Assembly: GCA_016290325.1 (NCBI GenBank)
Contig: JAEETL010000006.1
Span: 1 to 64,000 of the forward strand
Reading direction: 5' to 3'
Length of the DNA: 64,000 nt
From: Muribaculaceae bacterium
GTDB lineage: Bacteria > Bacteroidota > Bacteroidia > Bacteroidales > Muribaculaceae
Of the stretch, positions 1 to 8,225 are shown one piece after another; within the stretch, counting starts at the first letter, position 1; each line of letters starts with the position of its first letter. A program made the translations under genes and the position numbers. Under the pieces are notes generated by a model. The model was not told the DNA's origin, ran no database searches, and saw only the letters and a program-made list of their open reading frames with translations.

Positions 1-297
1 AAGATGATTCTGTTGCCCTCGTTTGACGAATACCTCATCGGCTACAAGTCACGGCATCACGTCCTGGCTGACGAACACCGCTCCAATGCCCACACCAACA
101 ACGGCATCTTCTACCCCGTCATCCTCGACGGCGGCCATGTCGTCGGCAATTGGCACCCCCGGAACCACGAGGCCAGTTTCTTTGAGGTCGCAACCGCTCG
201 TGATGCTACTGCCGCCTTTTCCCGTTACGACCGGTTCCTCAACGCTAAACAACACGATTCTAAATTCCCCTTGATTGAGATCAATACATTCAACTAA
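1..297 (+). CDS. Winged-helix DNA-binding domain protein, C-terminal part (5' truncated by window)
   Basis: The reading frame is open from base 1 and ends at TAA 295-297, so only about 98 C-terminal residues are present. The visible motifs LLPSFDEYLIGYK, NNGIFYPVILDGG and VVGNWHPR match the end of the HTH_42/AlkZ-like winged-helix family (PF06224), whose members include DNA glycosylases for crosslinks and many uncharacterised proteins. The first ATG, at base 4, lies inside the conserved domain and is unlikely to be the real start. A strong hairpin follows directly. The family call is good; the exact function cannot be judged from this fragment. Confidence 0.75.
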   Translation, partial: KMILLPSFDEYLIGYKSRHHVLADEHRSNAHTNNGIFYPVILDGGHVVGNWHPRNHEASFFEVATARDATAAFSRYDRFLNAKQHDSKFPLIEINTFN

Positions 298-300
298 TTG

Positions 301-338
301 CGAAAAGCCGAACCGTCGACTGGCGGTTCGGCTTTTCG
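301..338. terminator. Hairpin between convergent genes
   Basis: Perfect 15-bp arms at 301-315 and 324-338 (CGAAAAGCCGAACCG and its complement) with an 8-nt loop. It sits 3 bases after the stop of the first gene and about 80 bases past the end of the convergent gene at 416, so it may serve both. Confidence 0.85.
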
Positions 339-415
339 TTGTCTATTGACATTTGGGCACAGGTCCATAATTTTGCTGATCACCAATCCTTGATGATCCT
401 TAAACTATGGATTCC

Positions 416-3013
416 TTACAAAGCAAGGCGCAGTCCACGTTCATTGGATCTGCCTGTAGGTACTTTACCTTCTCTACAAATTATTACTAAGTAATCATAG
501 GAACCTGTAGAGTTCCATGCTCCACCTCTAACCACTCGTGTAGTCCCGCTTTCTGGGCCAGTGGGGTCTATTTGAGATTGGCTTTGATAATCGCCATACC
601 AATCCTGACACCACTCCCAAACGTTGCCGCTCATGTCATAAATTCCCAATTCATTGGCCATCTTGGTTCCAACGGGCTGAGTGCCGAATCCATCTGTGCC
701 GGAAGTCGAGGAGGGAATATTGCCCTTATACCATGCGACCTCATCACGCACATTGCTTCCACTATACTTATAACCCCCGCCAAACCTGCCTCCACGGGCC
801 GCAAACTCCCATTCGGCCTCGGTAGGAAGCCTAAAGTTCTTTCCCGTCAACGCATTCAATGTGGAGATGAATTCTTGGCAGTCCTCCCAATTGACATATT
901 CTACAGGTTTGTTCAAATTCTCGGTATATCCGTTAGCACTGGAGAAACGACTTGGATTCGTTCCCATCACAGCCAACCACAAGCCCTGGGTAACTTCGGT
1001 TTCGCCAATCTGATAACTTGACACTGTAACTTTGTGGACCGGCATTGAACTCCCATAATAGGATTGGCCTTCAGCGGGCTTCCCCATAGTAAATGAACCA
1101 CCAGGAACGGCTTTCATTGTGAATGACACCCCATTAACAGTGAAAGTTTCGTCTGCTACAGCCTTAAAAACATCTACGTTGAATGTTGCCTTAACTAGGG
1201 TGACATTGTCCTTGACAGTTACTGTTCCGGCACCGATATTGAGGCCTTGAACGACAATCTGGTCATTGCTGATCTGGCATTGCACGATGTCCTCACATCC
1301 TTCGATGGAATAACTCCCGGAGCCATTGGTGATGTCAATGGTCATTTGCTCACCGACCATCATTTTTAAACTGCGCTGCGACAAGGTCAGCGTCACCTGG
1401 GCTACAAAACCGGTTTCCTGCATTGTGACGTTGTCCCTGATGATGATTGTTGCATATCCACAACTGAGGCCAGTTACATACAATTGGTTATTGAAAATCC
1501 GGCATGACACATGTTCCGCGCCATCCTCAACAATGTAGGTGTAACTGCCACTGCCATGGAGAATGTCCACAAATCCTTCTTCTTCCACCTCAATGGTCAA
1601 GCCGTTTTGAGCGATTGACAAGGAGGCCGCATCAGGTGCATCCAGAGCAAGACGCACACCAATTCTCGACCCAGCTGAAGTCGGGGCACCAGAACTGCGA
1701 TATGCTACACGGCTGAATCTCTCCACACCACTCCAGATACCTCCACGCAAGTTTCGATTCGTACCAGAAGCATGATAAGGGTTCACTTGAGGCTCAGCAC
1801 TGTAAGAGCCATAGAAATCCTGGCACCATTCCCTGACATTGCCACTCATGTCATAGATACCCAACTCATTAGGCAGTTTCTGACGCACAGGCTGTGTGCC
1901 ATACCCGTCGGCGCCGATGGTTGTTGAGGGCAGATTATAGGCATACCAGCCAACGGTGCCTAATGAGTTGCTGCCCGAGAACTTGAAACCTTTGCTCTTG
2001 ACACCGCCACGAGCGGCAAACTCCCACTCAGCCTCGGTCGGCAGACGGAACACCCGACCTGTTAACTCATTCAGCCTAATGATAAATTCCTGGCAGTCAT
2101 TCCAATTGACACTTTCTACAGGCTTGTTCAAATTCTCGGTATATCCATTAGCGCTGGAAAACTCGCTAGGATTACTACCCATAACAGCAAGCCATAACTC
2201 TTGGGTGACCGGAGTCTCGCCGATGCTGAAACCGGACAAGGTCACCTGATGAGTGGGATACTCGTCTTCATCAGTGTCATTACCCTGCTCGGGAGTTCCA
2301 CCCATCGTGAATGTACCTCCTTGCACACCCACCATGGTGAAGGTCACGCCATTGACGGTAAATGTTTCATTGCCCGAATCATCGGGTTGCTCGGGTTCGG
2401 GCCACGTGCCATGCAGCAGATAGTCAATGATAACCGACACGTCATTGATACCGATTTGGCCGTCTTTGTCCGCATCGGCACCGTCAGGGAGAAAGAGTGA
2501 ACCATCACTGTTGCCCAACAGGTTGTCGATGAGAACTGCCACATCATTGATTGTCACCGAGTCGTCGCCATCGGCATCGCCTTGCTTTACATCACGGGCA
2601 ACACCTTCAAGAATCACCCGATTAAAGACATCACCGATTTTTATCGAGTAATTGGCAGTATGTGTACCTGATGCCGTGGGCAGATAGGTAACAATAATCT
2701 CACCCACATTGTTACCAGGAGCGGGAGGAATTTCTCCCAAGTTGTCATCCAAGGTGAAAAACGTTGTCACACTGCTGTAAGCCGATAACGGATAAATTGG
2801 GACTGTTCCCGTATTGGTAACCGTAATTACCCCAGTAACCGGGACGCCGACAATGGTACTCAACTTAACGGTATCGGGAGACACCGTTCCTTGTTCTGCG
2901 GCCTGCGCGGCTCGCTGATTGAAACTCGTGGAGAATTGAACGTCAGTCATTAACTGGGCGTTCGCACCAATGCACAATAAAAATGCAAAAATAAAGGAGA
3001 TTAACTTTTTCAT
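416..3013 (-). CDS. Secreted tandem FGE/SUMF1-like protein with dockerin repeats
   Basis: 865 aa with signal peptide MKKLISFIFAFLLCIGANAQ. After an Ig-like stretch (about residues 25-140) comes a dockerin type I pair near 145-200 (GDADGDDSVTINDV and DADKDGQIGINDV, Asp-rich calcium loops). Two formylglycine-generating-enzyme/SUMF1 domains follow (about 215-455 and 620-865), sharing the block RLPTEAEWEFAARGG and the motif GIYDMSGNV.EWCQD. They are separated by two Ig-like modules of about 75 aa. The region where catalytic FGEs carry their two cysteines reads RNLRGGIWSGVERFSRVAYR and RVVRGGAWNSTGSYDY, without that Cys pair, so sulfatase activation is unlikely and a binding or structural role is inferred. 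The product is probably exported; no type IX C-terminal domain is seen. Confidence 0.85.
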   Translation of the reverse strand: MKKLISFIFAFLLCIGANAQLMTDVQFSTSFNQRAAQAAEQGTVSPDTVKLSTIVGVPVTGVITVTNTGTVPIYPLSAYSSVTTFFTLDDNLGEIPPAPGNNVGEIIVTYLPTASGTHTANYSIKIGDVFNRVILEGVARDVKQGDADGDDSVTINDVAVLIDNLLGNSDGSLFLPDGADADKDGQIGINDVSVIIDYLLHGTWPEPEQPDDSGNETFTVNGVTFTMVGVQGGTFTMGGTPEQGNDTDEDEYPTHQVTLSGFSIGETPVTQELWLAVMGSNPSEFSSANGYTENLNKPVESVNWNDCQEFIIRLNELTGRVFRLPTEAEWEFAARGGVKSKGFKFSGSNSLGTVGWYAYNLPSTTIGADGYGTQPVRQKLPNELGIYDMSGNVREWCQDFYGSYSAEPQVNPYHASGTNRNLRGGIWSGVERFSRVAYRSSGAPTSAGSRIGVRLALDAPDAASLSIAQNGLTIEVEEEGFVDILHGSGSYTYIVEDGAEHVSCRIFNNQLYVTGLSCGYATIIIRDNVTMQETGFVAQVTLTLSQRSLKMMVGEQMTIDITNGSGSYSIEGCEDIVQCQISNDQIVVQGLNIGAGTVTVKDNVTLVKATFNVDVFKAVADETFTVNGVSFTMKAVPGGSFTMGKPAEGQSYYGSSMPVHKVTVSSYQIGETEVTQGLWLAVMGTNPSRFSSANGYTENLNKPVEYVNWEDCQEFISTLNALTGKNFRLPTEAEWEFAARGGRFGGGYKYSGSNVRDEVAWYKGNIPSSTSGTDGFGTQPVGTKMANELGIYDMSGNVWEWCQDWYGDYQSQSQIDPTGPESGTTRVVRGGAWNSTGSYDYLVIICREGKVPTGRSNERGLRLAL

Positions 3014-3070
3014 CGTTTAAGACTTATAATAATTAGAAATAATTAGTAGAAGTTAATTAAGCACACGCTG

Positions 3071-3101
3071 CAAAGTTAGCAAACAATTCATAAAAACGCA
3101 A
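3071..3101 (-). promoter_or_regulatory. Bacteroidota promoter of the FGE/dockerin gene
   Basis: On the minus strand, TAACTTTG (-7, 3071-3078) lies exactly 20 nt from TTG (-33, 3099-3101). This gives a 5' UTR of about 50 nt ahead of the start at 3013. Confidence 0.7.
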
Positions 3102-3217
3102 CAAATAATGCAAAAAATTACTGATTACTACGACGGAATATACAAACAAGGCAACCAGGTTGTCTGTCATAATTATCTAAACATGACAAAAGCGCTCTAT
3201 ATTTTCAATAAAAGAAG

Positions 3218-3225
3218 TATCTTTG
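3218..3225 (+). promoter_or_regulatory. -7 element TATCTTTG
   Basis: TATCTTTG matches TAnnTTTG about 50 nt upstream of the 3275 start. No clear TTG is seen at -33. Confidence 0.5.
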
Positions 3226-3274
3226 CGAGCAAAATTTCACACTAACTACAATAAAAAATAAAAACAATATTATT

Positions 3275-3880
3275 ATGAAGTTTAAGAGTTTATTGGCAGC
3301 CTTTGCCATCAGCACCCTGTTGTGTTTCCCTGTTCAAGCCGATGACGATACCCGCCATGAGATCGGCATCAGCTATGGCGTTGAACCCAATACCTTCTGG
3401 CTTGATATGTACACCGATCTGATTCAGATGGAGTTTGGCGAGTCGCTGGACGGCGAGAAATACGTCGGCCCTATCGGACTGGAGTATTACTATCACACCA
3501 GCCCGTTGATTGGCGTGGGTGCCGTTGCCGTGTTTGCCTCTAACCACCAGAACGGTTTCAGGAATAACGTGCAGAGCTCACACACTACCAGGACTTACTT
3601 CTCGTTCATGCCGTCGGTAAAATTCAACTGGCTGCGCAAGCACAATTGGGGGCTGTACTCCAAGGTGGCAGCAGGCGGCACCTACATCCGCTTCAACAAG
3701 GAGGACTGTGATGACAACGGCAAGAAAACCGGTGAGAACGACATCGTCAATGACCTGATGTTCAACTTCCAGGCCACGCTCATCGGCATTGAGGCCGGCG
3801 GTGATCACGTGCGTGGCTTTGTGGAGCTTGGTGTGGGCGAGCAGGGTGTTGCCCTGGCTGGCGTGCGCTGCAAGTTCTGA
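3275..3880 (+). CDS. Small secreted protein, possible outer-membrane beta-barrel
   Basis: 201 aa with a clear signal peptide (MKFKSLLAAFAISTLLCFPVQA, cleaved before DDD). The mature part has alternating amphipathic strands with aromatic residues (HEIGISYGVEPNTFW, GPIGLEYYYHTSPLIG, FSFMPSVKFNWL, NWGLYSKVAAGGTYIRF) and ends with GVALAGVRCKF. That is the look of the small eight-stranded barrel/porin-like proteins common in Bacteroidales. I do not recognise a specific family. It is a single transcription unit with its own -7 element and a strong terminator. Confidence 0.7.
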   Translation: MKFKSLLAAFAISTLLCFPVQADDDTRHEIGISYGVEPNTFWLDMYTDLIQMEFGESLDGEKYVGPIGLEYYYHTSPLIGVGAVAVFASNHQNGFRNNVQSSHTTRTYFSFMPSVKFNWLRKHNWGLYSKVAAGGTYIRFNKEDCDDNGKKTGENDIVNDLMFNFQATLIGIEAGGDHVRGFVELGVGEQGVALAGVRCKF

Positions 3881-3900
3881 CATCATCCAAATTAAGATAA

Positions 3901-3939
3901 AAAGCGACCAGAGAACAGTCTCTGGCCGCTTTTTTTTTG
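3901..3939 (+). terminator. Rho-independent terminator
   Basis: Arms AGCGACCAGAGA (3903-3914) and TCTCTGGCCGCT (3919-3930), one mismatch, loop ACAG, followed by a run of nine T. Confidence 0.9.
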
Positions 3940-3967
3940 TGAATCTCGCAGATCTTCTCTAACTTTG
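3937..3967 (+). promoter_or_regulatory. Promoter of the FucI-like/kinase pair
   Basis: TTG 3937-3939, 20-nt spacer, TAACTTTG 3960-3967. The -33 element overlaps the T run of the preceding terminator. The 5' UTR is about 28 nt. Confidence 0.75.
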
Positions 3968-4001
3968 CGCTACAATAAACCCAGCTTAACCACAGAACAT
4001 C

Positions 4002-5234
4002 ATGATGAAACTGAACTTGATTACGTTTGCGTCCTCACTGGCATCACGTGAGTCGATTTTTACCGACCACCATGAACTGCTCGATGCCATCAACGAGAAA
4101 TATGAGGTGAGTTACATTTTCCCCGAGGAACTGGATAGCCCGTGTGCTGAGGGGGCCACGATGGTACTCGTGGGCAGCGGCGGAGTCGAAGAAATGGTCA
4201 AGGCAAACATCGACCGCTTGCCGCCTTATGTCGTGCTCATCGCCGACGGACTGAAAAACTCGCTCGCCGCATCGCTCGAAATCCTGTCGTGGATGCGGCT
4301 CGAGGGACGCAACGGGCGTGTGCTGCACGGCCCCGTGGACTTCATCATGCAAGGCATCGACGACTATGCCAGCGCCCACGAGGCGGTATCCTGGCTTCAA
4401 GGAAAGCGTGTGGGTGTTATCGGTAAGCCTTCAGGATGGCTCATCGCCAGCAATGTGGACTATGCCACGATGCATGAGCGCTGGGGCATCGAGATGATTG
4501 ACGTGCCCCTCGATGAGGTAGTCAAGGGTTATGAGAGCATCACCAACGACGAGGTGCAGGACATTACCGACGATTTCATCAGCAAGGCCGTGGGCATCAA
4601 GGAGCCGTCGCGCGACGAGGTGGTCAAGGCCATGCGCCTCTACCGCTCAATCAAGGCCATCGTGGAGCGTTACCATCTCAACGCTTTCACCCTCAACTGC
4701 TTTGATCTCATCCCCACCACCCACACCACTGGCTGCGTGGCCCTGGCGTTGCTTAACCAGCAGGGCATTCCTGCCGGCTGCGAGGGTGACGAGCAAACCT
4801 TGCTCACCATGCTTGCCGTGCAAGCGGCAACAGGTGAGATGACCTTCATGGCTAATCCGTCAAAGATAATCGATAACGCAACCCACGAGATGGTGTTTGC
4901 CCATTGCACCATCGCCCCCGCGATGACCGACCGCTACATCGTGCGCGACCACTACGAGTCGCTGAGTGGTGTCGCCGTCGAGGGCATTTTCGAGCCTACT
5001 GACGTGACCGTCGTTAAGTGCGGCGGCAGGAGTATGGAACACAGTTTCATCAGCCGTGCTCGCTTGCTCGAATGCACCACCAACCCCAACATGTGCCGCA
5101 CCCAGCTGCACCTGCAGCTCGACGAGCCACTGGACTACTTCCTGGAGCGCAGCATCGGCAACCACCACGTCATCGTGCGCGGCAACCATGTTGAGCGCCT
5201 TTCAGCCACTTTCCGCATGCTATCAAAATGCTGA
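4002..5234 (+). CDS. L-fucose/L-arabinose isomerase-like protein
   Basis: 410 aa with the FucI/AraA-like fold layout (COG2407-type): an N-terminal Rossmann-like part, a middle segment TLNCFDLIPTTHTTGCVALALLN, then GIPAGCEGDEQTLLTMLAVQAATG and a C-terminal sheet domain with GIFEPTDVTVVKCGG and HHVIVRG. Classical L-fucose isomerases are near 590 aa, so this belongs to the shorter family of uncharacterised sugar isomerase-like proteins. The start could be either of the two adjacent ATGs (4002 or 4005). Its 3' end overlaps the next gene by 7 nt, so the two are probably translationally coupled. The substrate is unknown; a link to the fucose genes at 20.9-24.5 kb is only inference. Confidence 0.7.
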   Translation: MMKLNLITFASSLASRESIFTDHHELLDAINEKYEVSYIFPEELDSPCAEGATMVLVGSGGVEEMVKANIDRLPPYVVLIADGLKNSLAASLEILSWMRLEGRNGRVLHGPVDFIMQGIDDYASAHEAVSWLQGKRVGVIGKPSGWLIASNVDYATMHERWGIEMIDVPLDEVVKGYESITNDEVQDITDDFISKAVGIKEPSRDEVVKAMRLYRSIKAIVERYHLNAFTLNCFDLIPTTHTTGCVALALLNQQGIPAGCEGDEQTLLTMLAVQAATGEMTFMANPSKIIDNATHEMVFAHCTIAPAMTDRYIVRDHYESLSGVAVEGIFEPTDVTVVKCGGRSMEHSFISRARLLECTTNPNMCRTQLHLQLDEPLDYFLERSIGNHHVIVRGNHVERLSATFRMLSKC

Positions 5235-5974
5235 TTAATCCCAAATATCAACACCTCAAGAAGTGGCTGGAACAGTTACCCAAGCAATTTGAGCAACTGG
5301 GCGAGGTCATATATGACAAGCGCAACCAGCTGCGGGTCATTGAGGCTCCTGACGGCACCCTCATCAATGCAAAGCGCTACTGTGTGCCTCATGCATTCAA
5401 TCGCCTGGTCTATTCCTCAGGGATACGACAGCCTAAGGGTAAGCGCGCATTCCTCTACCCTTTCCGCCTGCTGGAACGTGGCATTGACACACCCGAGCCC
5501 ATTGCCTATATTGAACAGCGCAATCGCCTCGGCCTGCTGCAAGAATGCTATTTCGTGAGCGTCCAGTCGCCCTTGAAACACACCCTTTATGAATTCGGTG
5601 ACGCCCAAGAAGGCACCTATGAGGAGATGGCGCGTGAGTTGGGACGGTTTACCGCCATGATGCATGACCGTGAGGTCTTACATCTCGATTACTCCCCCGG
5701 CAATATACTGTGGGACAAGGATGAAATGGGGTATCATTTCGCCATTGTCGACATCAATCGCATGCGCTTTGGCAAGGTCGACATCAAGGACGGCTGCTCC
5801 GCCCTGCGCCGCCTGTGGGGTCCCAAGCGCTTCATCGAGCTCATTGCACGCAGCTACGCCGTCGCCCGGGGCTTCGACGAGGACGAGGCAGTCCGCCTCA
5901 CCATGGCCGCCCGTACAGCTTTTTGGACCCGCTACCAACGCCGCCACCCCGTCGATTTCCCCCTCGAGCTATAA
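5228..5974 (+). CDS. Lipopolysaccharide kinase (WaaP/KdkA-like) family protein
   Basis: 248 aa with a small protein-kinase-like fold as in Kdo kinase/WaaP proteins. The catalytic-loop equivalent is VLHLDYSPGNILW (Asp and Asn of HxDxxxxN), followed by AIVDINRMRFG as the DFG-like metal-binding segment. Family members phosphorylate the Kdo or heptose of the LPS inner core on the cytoplasmic face. It overlaps the upstream FucI-like gene by 7 nt, a pairing that suggests a joint sugar or lipid A-core function. A GC-rich palindromic repeat follows. Confidence 0.75.
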   Translation: MLINPKYQHLKKWLEQLPKQFEQLGEVIYDKRNQLRVIEAPDGTLINAKRYCVPHAFNRLVYSSGIRQPKGKRAFLYPFRLLERGIDTPEPIAYIEQRNRLGLLQECYFVSVQSPLKHTLYEFGDAQEGTYEEMARELGRFTAMMHDREVLHLDYSPGNILWDKDEMGYHFAIVDINRMRFGKVDIKDGCSALRRLWGPKRFIELIARSYAVARGFDEDEAVRLTMAARTAFWTRYQRRHPVDFPLEL

Positions 5975-6013
5975 TATTTAACGTGCTTTCGATGAAAATA
6001 AAGTGCAATCTAT

Positions 6014-6150
6014 CAACTCCTCCCCTAAGATAGGGGAGGTGGCGCGAAGCGCCGGAGGAGTATGATTTGTCCTCAAAATATATATTAGAAAGTATCAACG
6101 CCCCCGCCGCTCCCGCGGCACCCCCTCTTATCCAAGAGGGGGAGTAGCTA
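6014..6150. repeat. Pair of GC-rich palindromic repeats in inverted orientation
   Basis: The left unit (about 6014-6063) has two hairpins, CCTCCCC..GGGGAGG and GGCGCGAAGCGCC. The right unit (about 6096-6150) is the same two-hairpin plan on the other strand (CCCCCTCTT..AAGAGGGGG and GCCGCGGGAGCGGC). The arms have changed but the pairing is kept. The layout resembles REP/BIME-like intergenic elements. Confidence 0.7.
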
Positions 6151-6210
6151 ACACCGATCAACAAACGACAAATTCATCGAACCCACGTAATATTTAGTAT
6201 TATACGACAC

Positions 6211-6255
6211 AAAAAAGGCAAGAAGGACAACGAATAAAGAATTGTCCTTCTTGTC
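6211..6255 (-). terminator. Terminator of the amylase gene
   Basis: Arms at 6217-6230 and 6242-6255 (13 of 14 pairs). Read on the minus strand the stem is followed by six T. Confidence 0.85.
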
Positions 6256-6284
6256 TTTCTTGTCTTCTAAAACTAGAGCAGCCG

Positions 6285-7691
6285 TTATTTGTAGATAACG
6301 TAGGCCGTCATCGGGGCGAGGGTGCCCTTGAGGACGCCTTTCTTCACTTGCAGGCGCTGCTTGGTCACCACGTCGCGGTACTTGCCGTTGCTCAGGGTAA
6401 CGGGGATCGCAACTTGGGCCTGCTGCTCATCGAGGTTGATGACCACGGCTGCCTTATTGCCGCGCTCGACGATGATCTGCTTGCCATTCTCGCTATAGAC
6501 GATATTCTCGGGCTGATTGACATTGCGATGGCGGAACTCGTTGACAGCCTTCACCACGGGGTGCTTGAACTCGTCATTACCCACCTTGCCAATCTCGTTG
6601 TCACCCCAATAGTTGTCGCGGGTGCTGCCGTGAGGACGTGAGTAGAACAGCGGCGTGCCATACTTGCGGGCGGTCAGGAAGACCCATCCCAGGCGGATGA
6701 GCTCATCGCTCATGCCAGCCGAGGCATGCTCGTTGCAATAGGTGTCGTGAGACTCCACCCAGGTCACTAGGTGGGCGGGATCCACCGAGTGGTGCCAGGT
6801 CAACAGGTTGTCGGCACGGGCATCATGCCTGTTGAGCACGTTGCGCAGCACCCAGCCATAATTGCTGGCGGTCAGGTCCATATACTCGGCATAACCCTGC
6901 TCGGGCACATTGAGGTCCTGCAACACCTCGCCATAGATGAACAGTTGCTCGCGCGGAACAGCCAACCTGAGGCCCTTGACTGCCTTGCGGCCCATCGCCA
7001 CGTCCCAGAAGTCGTTCTCGGGCGACTTGGGGTCGCGCATCTCGCCGGGCAGGCCGATGTGCTTAGCCGTGTCGTAGCGGAAACCGCTGGCACCGCAGGC
7101 AAGCACGTCGTTGACAAACTGCATGTAGTAGTACTGGAAATCAGGGTTCTCGGTGTTCACGTCGGGCAACGTACCCATCTCGCCCGTCGTGCACTGGTAA
7201 CGGTCGCTGTAGTCCTTGATGGGCCACAAGCCGTTGGCATGGAACAGGTTTTCGCGGCCATTCACGGCGCTGTCGAGGCGCGCGTTGATCTGCGTGCGGT
7301 CAATGACGGTGTGATTGGGCAACACATCCACAATGACACGCAGCCCCAGGCGGTTAGCCTCGGCACACATCGCCTTGAACTCGTCGCGCGTGCCTAGCTG
7401 GTAGTTACCGATGGTCCAGTCGGTCGGCTGATAGTGGTAATACCACTTGCCGTGACCAAAGAGTTGACGCCCGCCGCCTTCGCCCACGACGCACTCGTTG
7501 ATGGGTGACGTCTGCACGATCGTGTAGCCAGCGGCCTTGATCTCGGGCAGATGCTCCTTGATGGTGTTGAACGACCACGACCACGCGTGCAGAATAATCT
7601 CATTATTGCCCTGGTCGGCCTCGGCAGCCGAAGCGCCGCTAGCCATCAAACCCATGAAGGCAACCAAAACGATAGAAAAAATCTTCTTCAT
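6285..7691 (-). CDS. Secreted GH13 alpha-amylase
   Basis: 468 aa from the ATG at 7691, which places a normal signal peptide (MKKIFSIVLVAFMGLMASGASA) at the N-terminus; an ATG 24 nt further upstream would extend it unnaturally. It is a TIM-barrel GH13 enzyme: VIVDVLPNH (region I), GFRYDTAKH with the nucleophile Asp near residue 206, IYGEV with the acid/base Glu near 254, and VESHD with the third Asp near 315. A short beta-sandwich domain C ends in APMTAYVIYK. It should hydrolyse alpha-1,4 glucans in the periplasm or outside. There is no lipobox and no SusC/SusD pair nearby, so it is not part of a classical starch locus. Confidence 0.9.
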   Translation of the reverse strand: MKKIFSIVLVAFMGLMASGASAAEADQGNNEIILHAWSWSFNTIKEHLPEIKAAGYTIVQTSPINECVVGEGGGRQLFGHGKWYYHYQPTDWTIGNYQLGTRDEFKAMCAEANRLGLRVIVDVLPNHTVIDRTQINARLDSAVNGRENLFHANGLWPIKDYSDRYQCTTGEMGTLPDVNTENPDFQYYYMQFVNDVLACGASGFRYDTAKHIGLPGEMRDPKSPENDFWDVAMGRKAVKGLRLAVPREQLFIYGEVLQDLNVPEQGYAEYMDLTASNYGWVLRNVLNRHDARADNLLTWHHSVDPAHLVTWVESHDTYCNEHASAGMSDELIRLGWVFLTARKYGTPLFYSRPHGSTRDNYWGDNEIGKVGNDEFKHPVVKAVNEFRHRNVNQPENIVYSENGKQIIVERGNKAAVVINLDEQQAQVAIPVTLSNGKYRDVVTKQRLQVKKGVLKGTLAPMTAYVIYK

Positions 7692-7791
7692 ATATACTAA
7701 AATCTTGTTAAACAATTTTCTTCACAAAGCACAAAGATACAAATAACAACCGAAACCACACTATAAAAAGCAAATTACTCGGGCAATATTC

Positions 7792-7822
7792 TTGCTCAAT
7801 TCTTCAAATACTACTATATTTG
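7792..7822 (+). promoter_or_regulatory. Perfect Bacteroidota promoter for the structured RNA
   Basis: TTG 7792-7794, 20-nt spacer, TATATTTG 7815-7822. Transcription should begin near 7829, at the base of the first hairpin of the RNA. Confidence 0.8.
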
Positions 7823-7828
7823 CAGCAA

Positions 7829-8220
7829 TTCATTGGCGGACCCGGCCGCAGCGGCGACCACAACAACCAACCGCCAATGATGACATATTAGATACAGGCG
7901 TTTACTGTAACGCTTTGGTTTTGGCACCTTGAAATCCGGAAAATTTCAAAACAACTCTGTCAAAAACAAAGCAACGTGAACGCCCCAATAGGTGTACTAT
8001 ATCCATCGCTCTGGTCTCCATATAGAGACTTGAAAGATTTGATATACACATCTACGTGGGGCTTCGTCGTTGCTCGTTCTGACAGAGTGGGCACTTTCCG
8101 GAGCCTCAAGGTGTGGAACTGAGCAGCAGACTTGGCTCCACGCTTTGTATTTAATAGAGAATAATCCTAATTCATCACCTCCTGGTTGCCGAGAGCCACA
8201 ACCAAACGATAAAGTTAGGT
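7829..8220 (+). ncRNA. Large structured RNA (unassigned) upstream of the R-M gene
   Basis: Elements in order: a hairpin with 9-bp arms CATTGGCGG (7831-7839/7871-7879); a small hairpin GCGTT/AACGC (7898-7913); then a 189-nt rod whose nested stems all close consecutively. The rod stems are 7925-7931/8107-8113, 7935-7942/8095-8102, 7954-7962/8080-8088, 7970-7976/8068-8074, 7982-7987/8057-8062, 7992-7996/8045-8049, 8000-8003/8041-8044, and apical 8014-8018/8025-8029. Two weaker hairpins follow (8113-8117/8137-8141; GGTTG/CAACC near 8184-8203). It has its own promoter. It lacks the conserved P4 of RNase P RNA, the tRNA-like ends of tmRNA and the SRP GGAAGCAG loop. A 6S-like RNA is possible for the rod. 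No U-run terminator is seen, so it could also be the leader of the R-M gene; the 3' end is a guess. Confidence 0.7.
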
Positions 8221-8225
8221 CTATT

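Noticed and set aside
7829-8220. Structured RNA as RNase P RNA, tmRNA or SRP RNA
   Set aside because: The near-invariant P4 sequence, the tRNA-like ends with tag frame, and the GGAAGCAG-type loop are all absent.
8070-8225. N-terminal extension of the R-M gene from an ATG at 8070
   Set aside because: It runs through the stems of the structured RNA and gives an atypical protein start; the AT-rich coding character begins at the ATG at 8226.
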